From Bacteroidales bacterium (GTDB lineage Bacteria > Bacteroidota > Bacteroidia > Bacteroidales > VadinHA17), in contig PMNJ01000076.1 of the NCBI GenBank assembly GCA_003162595.1, positions 847-14,878 of the forward strand: 14,032 nt of DNA, read 5' to 3'. A program made the position numbers and the translations under genes. Below are positions 8,046-14,032 of the stretch, piece by piece. The first letter of the stretch is position 1, and each line of letters begins with the position of its first letter. A model generated the notes under the pieces. It did no database searches, was not told the origin of the DNA, and saw only the letters and a list, made by a program, of their open reading frames with translations.

Positions 8046-10448
8046 TCAGGGTCTGATCTTAATCAAAGTAACTTCAAGTATTAGCGTTTCACCAGGTGAT
8101 ATTACGAACCTTTTCTGACCGGGAATCTCTTTTCCATAATACCCCGAATCTATCCCATAAGCCAGATCAGATGGCACAACGAGAAGTCTTTTCTCCCCGG
8201 TTTTCATGTCCTGTATGGCCTCATTCAAACCTTTTATTAATTCATCTTTCCCCATGGGATGAGAAAAAGCAACAGGTTTTGATCCGGGCATTGGTTTTCC
8301 CTGGTCCGCTGAACTTACAAAACTTATACCTGTTATTAATTTCCCACTGTATTTTATACTGAGTACTGATCCGTCTTTGGGTTTGTTACCTTTCCCAGGC
8401 ACCAATACCTTATATCTCAGACCGTCACTTAAGGTTTGCAGTCCGGGATAGTTATCAGCAATGAATTTCTCTTCCCGTGATTTTCCAGCTTCCTTTTCAA
8501 AATTAACTTTTTCCCATTGTGTATCCAGGAGTTCTTTAAACATGCCATCGTTCACAACAAACTTCTCAGCTTCGGGTCCTGCTCTTACAATCGTGATGGA
8601 GATTGTTGTATCGCCCTGAACTATCTTATTCACTACGTCCATACCATCCACAACTTCTCCGAAAAGGGTGTAGTTACCATCGAGATATGATCTATCGGCA
8701 AGGGTTATATAGTACTCACATGTATTTGTATTCGGGCCTGAGTTTGCCATACCTATCATCCCCGCTTTATTATGGCTCAGATCGCTGATCTCATTTGGGA
8801 TCTCATATCCTGTCGAATTAACATCTGTATTTGCCGGGTCTTTCACCGTTGACGGTTCCCCGCCCTGAATTACATGCCCTTTCACTACCCTGTGCCAAAT
8901 TGATCCTTTATAAAATGGGATCCCTAAAGGATAGGTAGCATTTGTAATGGTTCCTTCAGCAAGTCCAACAAAGTTAGCCACAGTCATTGGCGCCTTTTTA
9001 TAGTCAAGCAAGACTGAGATCCTTCCTTTATTAGTATTGAAATCAGCATAAATTCCATCGGGCATAATGTTCCCCTCCCTGGAAAGCTGATGATCAAGAT
9101 TTGCAATACCATAAGCGACTACTGCTGTTACTAAAGATGAATATTCCTCATAAGCAGGAATTATCTCATTATAGGTATCGAGGGTTGTATGCCATGTACG
9201 GCCATATTGATGCTCACCTTTTGTGCTGAATCCGAATGCAGGCACATCTTTCTGTAAAAATGAAAAGGTGTCTGTTCCCCCTCTCCCACCTTTTCTCAGA
9301 GGTTTGCTCCTTTCTGTCAGTTCAAATGGATATTTTTGGTTCAAACCCAGTACTGGTTTAATAACCTGTTGAAAATCAGCCATCATTGCCTTTGGAACAC
9401 TTAATCCGGAAATGCAGTTGGTTCCTCCGTCGCGATTAAAAACAGCAGATATTCGCGGTAGTTTATCTGGGTTTTGTTTTACCCATGCAGCTGAACCAAG
9501 AAGGCCATACTCTTCGCCGGCCCATAAATGTACCATGATAGTACGTTTGGGCCTGCCACCTGCAGTAAGTATAAGCCTTGCTGCCTCCATTGCCACGGTG
9601 GCTCCTGAAGCATTATCGATTGCACCGGAGGCTCCATCAAATCCATCAAGATGCCCTCCAAGTATAACATATTCATCAGGATATTCTGTACCCGGAATCC
9701 AACCTATCACATTATGATATTTGATCGGGCCTGGTCTGAAATAGTTTCTTATGTCAAATTCCAATATAACCCTTTCTCCTTTAGATAGCAGCTCTTTTAT
9801 CTCATTATATTGTTTATCAATGAGTTTGATATCAGGTAAGGTAGGAAGATTTTCCCAGGAATCAACTTTATGGTATAATAACCTGATAGGAAAGGTTGAA
9901 AGCTGAATAGTACCCAGGGCGCCTGCTTCACGGATCAACCGTATAAGTTCGGTTTCACCTCCGCGATCACGGGGCCATCCTGTATTAACTCCATCAATCA
10001 ATACCCATGCTCCTTTTATACTATCCTTCACTGTCTGGAATTCCGCAACAGTCGCGGGTGAGAGAATAACATGTCCTTTCTGACAACCTTTTGTTCCGGA
10101 AGTATAGGAGGGAGTTCCAAAATCCAAAGCTATCTCTTTGGGGATAATCATCTTCCCAAACCATGGTCCCCTGTTAAAACCAACAGCCATTTCACCGGCT
10201 TCCTGCATTTCAGCAATCATACCCCACGACCTCATCGTACTAACCGCCCATGTGCAGGCGCTGTAAAAGCCATCGGAACCTGTCAGGCGATCACCAAACC
10301 GGTTAGTAAGATAATCTATGTGCTCCATGACCTTATTATCAGTTTTGCCAAGGCCAATTATTTTATCAACAACAGGATCATTCTGACCTCCTGCAATAAT
10401 AGTTAGGAACAGAAAGATATTCAGGGAAAAATAGCGAAGAAAATTCAT
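8046..10448 (-). CDS. Secreted M28 (carboxypeptidase Q-like) peptidase fused to cyclophilin and FKBP prolyl isomerases
   Basis: This 800-residue protein joins three enzymes in one chain. A signal peptide (about 1-20, cleavage probably AGG|Q or AG|GQ) sends it to the periplasm or beyond. Residues about 25-455 are an M28 zinc peptidase with an inserted PA-like domain (about 115-235). The start (TNRFGDRLTGSDG) resembles carboxypeptidase Q, a dipeptidase-type enzyme. All expected ligands are present: His266 (GGHLDG), Asp278, Glu312 and Glu313 (AGEEYG), Asp340 and His420 (WHTTLDT). Residues about 465-612 are a cyclophilin with Arg520 and Gln528 (WHRVVKGHVIQGG), but the usual NTNGSQFF is NTNTCEYY and the CypA Phe60 position is His525. 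Residues about 675-798 are an FKBP domain (IKYSGKL, FSHPMGKDELIKGL, DLAYG) lacking the usual active-site Asp (Val711) and Trp (Leu741). There is no stop or frame change between domains. The role, by inference, is breakdown of peptides containing cis-proline bonds. Confidence 0.92.
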   Translation of the reverse strand: MNFLRYFSLNIFLFLTIIAGGQNDPVVDKIIGLGKTDNKVMEHIDYLTNRFGDRLTGSDGFYSACTWAVSTMRSWGMIAEMQEAGEMAVGFNRGPWFGKMIIPKEIALDFGTPSYTSGTKGCQKGHVILSPATVAEFQTVKDSIKGAWVLIDGVNTGWPRDRGGETELIRLIREAGALGTIQLSTFPIRLLYHKVDSWENLPTLPDIKLIDKQYNEIKELLSKGERVILEFDIRNYFRPGPIKYHNVIGWIPGTEYPDEYVILGGHLDGFDGASGAIDNASGATVAMEAARLILTAGGRPKRTIMVHLWAGEEYGLLGSAAWVKQNPDKLPRISAVFNRDGGTNCISGLSVPKAMMADFQQVIKPVLGLNQKYPFELTERSKPLRKGGRGGTDTFSFLQKDVPAFGFSTKGEHQYGRTWHTTLDTYNEIIPAYEEYSSLVTAVVAYGIANLDHQLSREGNIMPDGIYADFNTNKGRISVLLDYKKAPMTVANFVGLAEGTITNATYPLGIPFYKGSIWHRVVKGHVIQGGEPSTVKDPANTDVNSTGYEIPNEISDLSHNKAGMIGMANSGPNTNTCEYYITLADRSYLDGNYTLFGEVVDGMDVVNKIVQGDTTISITIVRAGPEAEKFVVNDGMFKELLDTQWEKVNFEKEAGKSREEKFIADNYPGLQTLSDGLRYKVLVPGKGNKPKDGSVLSIKYSGKLITGISFVSSADQGKPMPGSKPVAFSHPMGKDELIKGLNEAIQDMKTGEKRLLVVPSDLAYGIDSGYYGKEIPGQKRFVISPGETLILEVTLIKIRP

Positions 10449-10489
10449 ATAGACAGACTAGTTTGTTATGGTTCAATTACTAATTTTCC

Positions 10490-10584
10490 CTTAGTATTAC
10501 TTGGTGTATTCCTTTGTGTTACTTTGTGGTTAAAGGATTTTTTACCATAAAGGATCACGAAGAGCATCACTAAGGTACACAAAG
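10490..10584. repeat. 95-bp inverted repeat of eight helically spaced heptamers (element B)
   Basis: The left arm has CTTTGTG-like heptamers starting at 10490 (CTTAGTA), 10500 (CTTGGTG), 10512 and 10522. The right arm has CACAAAG-like heptamers at 10546 (CATAAAG), 10556 (CACGAAG), 10568 (CACTAAG) and 10578. Steps are 10, 12, 10 on both arms, with every unit mirrored about base 10537. Three heptamer pairs match at 6 of 7 positions and the outermost at 5 of 7. The centre adds a short stem (GGT/ACC, then AAA/TTT). It sits 12 bases after the DPP IV stop and 41 bases before the M28 gene start, where it could terminate DPP IV transcription or regulate the M28 gene. The design matches element A at 3123-3213, with the units facing the opposite way. 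Confidence 0.85.
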
Positions 10585-10596
10585 GGTTATCAAATT

Positions 10597-12762
10597 CTAT
10601 TTTCTGAAAAAATTTCTTAACCAGAAGTTATTTGCTTCATTTTTTGAATGAGCGGCTTTTGCCCCTCCCCACCAATGACGTCCTTCGGGATATAGCATGA
10701 ATTCAAATATCTTACCCTCGTCTTCAAGTTTGGAAATCAGGTATATTGAATTCTGCATGTGAACATTGTCATCCATATCGCCATGAGTCAGGTATAATTT
10801 ACCCTTGTAGTTTTTAACATAAGTCATAACCGAACCATCTTTATACCCTTCAGGATTATCTTTAGGTGTATCCATATATCGTTCCGTATATATATCATCA
10901 TAAAGACGCCAGTCAGTCACTGACGATCCGGCGAAACCGTGTGTCCAGAAATCAGCGCCTTTTGTCAGAGCCAAGCAGGTCATATAACCTCCGTACGAGC
11001 TACCGGTAATGCCTATTCGTGCAGAATCAATATAAGGTTTTGTACACAACCATTTAACAGCGTCTTCATAATCAAGGATTTCCCATTTACCCAGAGAACG
11101 ATAGAGATAATCGAGACCTTTTTTCCCAAAGTGGCCGGAACCGCGATGGTCGACTGTAAATGTTATTATCCCATTCTGTGAATACCATGAAGGGTTATTT
11201 CCCTGCCATCTGTTGCTGACATTTTTGAAATCCGGACCTCCATATATTGTAAAAATTACCGGATATTTTTTTGATGGATCAAAATTAAGAGGATAAGTTA
11301 TAATTGCCGGCATGTTGAAGAGTCCATCGGATGTTATGATCTTTATCATTTCCGGCTTAGAATTTTTTGAAGGGTCATATACCGGTTGTTCAAATCTATA
11401 TATCTCATTTATCTTCTTCCCGCTTTTATTATATGAAATAATCGATCCGGTACTTGTTATATTGTTCCATGTATCAATAAAATAAGTTCCTTTTGGTGAA
11501 ATACTTACATTATGAGTACCTTCCCCTGAAGTTATCTGCAACAAATTTTTACCATCTAGTCCGACTCTGAATGCATGAATGTCAGTTGATTCAGTACCGG
11601 TTGCATAAAAATATACCACTTTCGCATCTTCATCCACCCTGTCAATACTTGTCACCCTGAAATTAAAATTTGTAAGTGGGGCAATAAGTTTTCCATCCCA
11701 CGCATAATAATAGAGGTTTTCCCAATCATTCTGGCAATTTCTGATTATAAAGCCAGATCCGTTTTTCATCACATAAATATCTTCATGAAACTCCACCCAG
11801 GTTTTACTGTTTTCATTGTAAATCTGTGTATAATCACCTGTCGACGGATCGGCCAGGATGATGATCAAAACATTCTGATCGCGATTAATTATCTGTATAG
11901 CAAGTTTTTTGCTGTCGGGTGTCCAGAATGGCCAGGCAATGTACTGGTCAACATTATAATCGGTTTTTACCCATGTGGTTTTGGCGGTTGCAATATCTGC
12001 TATCCCCATCTTCACTTTTGGATTTGGATCTCCCGGTTTAGGATAAGGAGTAGCTTCAATAAGTCCATGAATTCCATCGGGTTCATCTAACCTGTTCAGT
12101 GTGAAAACCGGGACATCGGTCTCATCAGTTCGTAAATAAGCTATTTTATTCCCGTCAGGCGACCACCAGAATGCAGCATAATGGCTTGACCTCTCAAGTA
12201 TCTCCTCCATATAAACCCAGGAACAATAGCCGTTATATATTTTGTCTGAAGCATCAAAAGTTAGTCTTGTTTCTTTTTTATCTGTAAGATCATATACATA
12301 CAGATCCTTGTTTTTTGTATAAGCTATTTTCTTCCCGTCAGGTGAAAAACGCGCATTAACTTCAGGGATTTTATCGTTGGTCAACCTTTTCAATTCTTTA
12401 TCACCGATAGTAAAAAAGAACAGATCATTATCTTTTAGGATAACAACGCTTTTTTTATCCGGGCTTATCACATCATTCATACTTAATGAGACTCCCACAG
12501 GTAGTGCCTTTATTAATATATCCCGTTCGGATTCAATTGATGGGATTACAACTCCTTTCCCGGTTTTTATATCAACGCTCTGAATTACAAGTTTTTTATC
12601 CGAATCAAAATTCCGTATCTGATAATGTGAATCATCTGTCCATCCAATTATGGCAACCTGATTGGCGCCACGCTGAGGCATTTGTGCACCTGCAGTATTT
12701 ACGGGAATCGTCGCTGAAAGAAGAAGGAAGACTAAAAGGTTTAAGAAGCATAATCTTCTCAT
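10597..12762 (-). CDS. Dipeptidyl peptidase IV (S9B prolyl oligopeptidase family)
   Basis: This secreted serine peptidase removes X-Pro (or X-Ala) dipeptides from peptide N-termini. I place the start at 12762, giving 721 residues that begin with a good signal peptide (MRRLCFLNLLVFLLL, cleavage AGA|Q). The frame stays open 30 codons further upstream, to 12852, but those residues are not signal-like. An eight-bladed propeller (about 35-460) contains the double glutamate (Glu186-Glu187, VYMEEI) that anchors the substrate amino group and marks the DPP IV subfamily. The hydrolase domain has oxyanion Tyr507 (IYGGPD), nucleophile Ser589 (GSSYGG), Asp664 (GDMDDNVH) and His696 (EGRHWWGG). The residues after His (WWGG) differ from the common HG(I/L). 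It precedes the M28-isomerase gene on the same strand, with a 148-base gap holding element B. It probably feeds dipeptides to the cell or to that enzyme. Confidence 0.93.
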   Translation of the reverse strand: MRRLCFLNLLVFLLLSATIPVNTAGAQMPQRGANQVAIIGWTDDSHYQIRNFDSDKKLVIQSVDIKTGKGVVIPSIESERDILIKALPVGVSLSMNDVISPDKKSVVILKDNDLFFFTIGDKELKRLTNDKIPEVNARFSPDGKKIAYTKNKDLYVYDLTDKKETRLTFDASDKIYNGYCSWVYMEEILERSSHYAAFWWSPDGNKIAYLRTDETDVPVFTLNRLDEPDGIHGLIEATPYPKPGDPNPKVKMGIADIATAKTTWVKTDYNVDQYIAWPFWTPDSKKLAIQIINRDQNVLIIILADPSTGDYTQIYNENSKTWVEFHEDIYVMKNGSGFIIRNCQNDWENLYYYAWDGKLIAPLTNFNFRVTSIDRVDEDAKVVYFYATGTESTDIHAFRVGLDGKNLLQITSGEGTHNVSISPKGTYFIDTWNNITSTGSIISYNKSGKKINEIYRFEQPVYDPSKNSKPEMIKIITSDGLFNMPAIITYPLNFDPSKKYPVIFTIYGGPDFKNVSNRWQGNNPSWYSQNGIITFTVDHRGSGHFGKKGLDYLYRSLGKWEILDYEDAVKWLCTKPYIDSARIGITGSSYGGYMTCLALTKGADFWTHGFAGSSVTDWRLYDDIYTERYMDTPKDNPEGYKDGSVMTYVKNYKGKLYLTHGDMDDNVHMQNSIYLISKLEDEGKIFEFMLYPEGRHWWGGAKAAHSKNEANNFWLRNFFRK

Positions 12763-12802
12763 GATTATTATATTTAAATGTGAATATTCAAATACAGAAA
12801 AA

Positions 12803-12810
12803 CAAAAATA
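12803..12810 (-). promoter_or_regulatory. Possible Bacteroidota -7 box for the DPP IV gene
   Basis: On the minus strand TATTTTTG matches the Bacteroidota -7 consensus TAnnTTTG exactly and lies 40 bases upstream of the chosen DPP IV start. No clear TTTG -33 element is seen at the usual distance, and the region is AT-rich, so a chance match is possible. Its position supports the start at 12762 over the longer frame, whose start would lie upstream of this box. Confidence 0.3.
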
Positions 12811-12892
12811 TGAATTTTTAATATGAATTAATCCTGACCATGCGATCTCCAACCCTGAAATTGATTAACTTTTAGTATTTTTACATAATTAA

Positions 12893-14032
12893 ATGAAGGG
12901 AGAGGGTTTAAATACAAACGCTGTTAAGGAAATCGGATGGTTAAAACTTGATAATGCAGCAAAGCTGTTTCCTGCGATTATGTCGGGAGAGCTGACATCT
13001 GTATTCAGGATAACTGCATTTCTGAAAAAACCAATAAAATTTACTGCGATCAAAGAGGCTGTTGAGATTACCTCCCGACGTTTTCCCTACTTTAGTGTAT
13101 CGCTCGGAAGTGGATTGTTCTGGTACTATCTCGAATATAATCACCAGCTTCCACGAATTCTGACCGAGGAAAAAATACCCTGTACTGCATTTGCAGTCAA
13201 AAGGAAAAATGAACCGCTTTACAGGATTTTGGTTAAAGGAAACAGAATATCCGTTGAATTTATACACATCCTCACTGATGGAGGCGGTGCCTTCGAATAT
13301 CTGAAGTCGCTCTTATTTACTTATTTCAGACTAAATGGAAACAATATCCGGTCCGATGAAGAGATTATATTACCTGAGAGCCCGATATCCGAAGAGGAGA
13401 TAGAAGACGGGTATAAAAGGTTTTTCAGGAAAAGAATACCGCCTCCAGGAAAACTTACGAAAGCATGGCATCTCCCATTCAGTCTGGATGGAAAACCACG
13501 ATTGAAAATAATCCGTTCACAAATTACTCTGGATAAACTTCTTGAAGTTGCAGGTAGCCATAATGTATCTGTTACAGAATATATGGTTTCAGTTTACCTG
13601 TTCACTCTTCAAATGATTTACCTTGAAGAGAAAGAAAAAGTAAAAAAACAAAAAAGAGGGGTTCTGCGAATTGAAGTCCCGGTAAACCTGAGGAAAAAGT
13701 TTCCAAGCAAAACCATGCGCAACTTTTCCCTCTTTGTACTTCCTGAAATTGATCTGAGACTCGGAGTCTACTCATTTGATGAGATTCTTAAGATTGTTAC
13801 ATATCAGCTGCAGACCGGAGCGGATGTTAAACAGATTACAAGGTTTTTGTCGCAAAATGTGGGACATGAAAAAAGTCCGTTCGTAAGGTTGCTTCCACTT
13901 TTTATTAAATGCATAGCTATATCTGCTGTTTACAAAAGGCTTGGATCGAATCAGTGCTCCGGAATTCTGACTAACCTTGGCAGGGTTAAGCTGCCTGAAG
14001 AGATGGAAGATCTGATTGACGCCTTTGAAGTG
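12893..14032 (+). CDS. Condensation-domain/alcohol acetyltransferase-like protein (3' truncated by window edge)
   Basis: An open frame of 380 codons runs from the ATG at 12893 to the last base without a stop. An in-frame TAA directly precedes the ATG, making this the earliest possible start. The N-terminus (WLKLDNAAKLFPA, then SRRFPYF and LFWYYLEYN) and the motif HILTDGGG with His125 and Asp129 fit the HxxxD(G) acyltransferase superfamily, which includes NRPS condensation domains, PapA-type enzymes and alcohol acetyltransferases. A later stretch (RIEVPVNLRKKFPSKTMRNF, about 262-281) fits the second half of the fold, and LTNLGRVKLP near residue 365 resembles its C-terminal region. Perhaps 40-70 residues are missing. 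No signal peptide is seen. It should transfer an acyl group between a thioester and an alcohol or amine, but neither substrate can be named. It is divergent from the DPP IV gene across 130 bases. Confidence 0.75.
   Translation, partial: MKGEGLNTNAVKEIGWLKLDNAAKLFPAIMSGELTSVFRITAFLKKPIKFTAIKEAVEITSRRFPYFSVSLGSGLFWYYLEYNHQLPRILTEEKIPCTAFAVKRKNEPLYRILVKGNRISVEFIHILTDGGGAFEYLKSLLFTYFRLNGNNIRSDEEIILPESPISEEEIEDGYKRFFRKRIPPPGKLTKAWHLPFSLDGKPRLKIIRSQITLDKLLEVAGSHNVSVTEYMVSVYLFTLQMIYLEEKEKVKKQKRGVLRIEVPVNLRKKFPSKTMRNFSLFVLPEIDLRLGVYSFDEILKIVTYQLQTGADVKQITRFLSQNVGHEKSPFVRLLPLFIKCIAISAVYKRLGSNQCSGILTNLGRVKLPEEMEDLIDAFEV

Noticed and set aside
12781..12790. Perfect 10-bp palindrome TGAATATTCA in the divergent gap
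   Set aside because: A 10-base palindrome is expected several times by chance in 14 kb, more so in AT-rich sequence, and it has no second copy or flanking symmetry.
12763..12852. N-terminal extension of the DPP IV frame to 12852
   Set aside because: The 30 extra residues are not signal-like, would bury the clear signal peptide starting at 12762, and cover a possible -7 promoter box.
12876..12883. TATTTTTA as a -7 promoter box for the acyltransferase gene
   Set aside because: It departs from TAnnTTTG at the last base, sits only 10 bases from the ATG, and no -33 element is found at a suitable distance.
12941..13267. Minus-strand open frame of 108 codons
   Set aside because: It lies wholly inside the acyltransferase frame on the plus strand, which carries a recognisable motif and runs to the window edge; the minus product is Cys/Phe-rich with no recognisable family.

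Overview
The window looks like a piece of a Bacteroidota chromosome, probably an uncultured Bacteroidales-type lineage. The grounds are: a MacB/FtsX-type permease of the kind abundant in this phylum; a lipoprotein GH127-family glycosidase; secreted peptidases whose predicted mature N-terminus is Gln; start codons mostly without Shine-Dalgarno sequences; and an AT-leaning composition. I see no tRNA, rRNA, CRISPR array, transposase, phage gene or sign of recent transfer. All genes appear intact except the two cut by the window edges.

Layout. At the left edge (1-993, +) is the C-terminal part of an ABC-transporter permease. It is followed by a complete GH127-type beta-L-arabinofuranosidase-like lipoprotein (1038-3107, +). 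A large inverted repeat (3123-3213) separates this convergently from a minus-strand block. Read in its direction of transcription, that block is pntAA (7938-6808), pntAB (6801-6499), pntB (6474-5038) and an Xaa-Pro aminopeptidase (5041-3245). These are tightly packed, and the last two overlap by ATGA. Upstream lie two further minus-strand genes for secreted enzymes: an 800-residue protein joining a carboxypeptidase Q-like M28 peptidase to a cyclophilin and an FKBP (10448-8046), and a dipeptidyl peptidase IV (12762-10597). A second inverted repeat of the same design (10490-10584) lies between these two. At the right edge (12893-14032, +), transcribed divergently from the DPP IV gene, is a condensation-domain/alcohol-acetyltransferase-like protein with no stop codon inside the window.

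How the genes fit together. The minus-strand genes have a common theme of proline-containing peptides. Periplasmic DPP IV removes X-Pro dipeptides. The M28 enzyme carries two different families of prolyl cis-trans isomerase in the same chain. A cytosolic aminopeptidase P cleaves X-Pro N-termini and is translationally coupled to the proton-translocating transhydrogenase that interconverts NADH and NADPH. A peptidase physically linked to two prolyl isomerases is the most unusual protein here. That it helps degrade proline-rich peptides is inference.

The most unusual non-coding feature is the pair of intergenic inverted repeats. Each has four 7-bp units per arm (CACAGAG or CACAAAG type), spaced by about one helical turn and in exact register around a dyad. 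The spacers between units are mostly not complementary.
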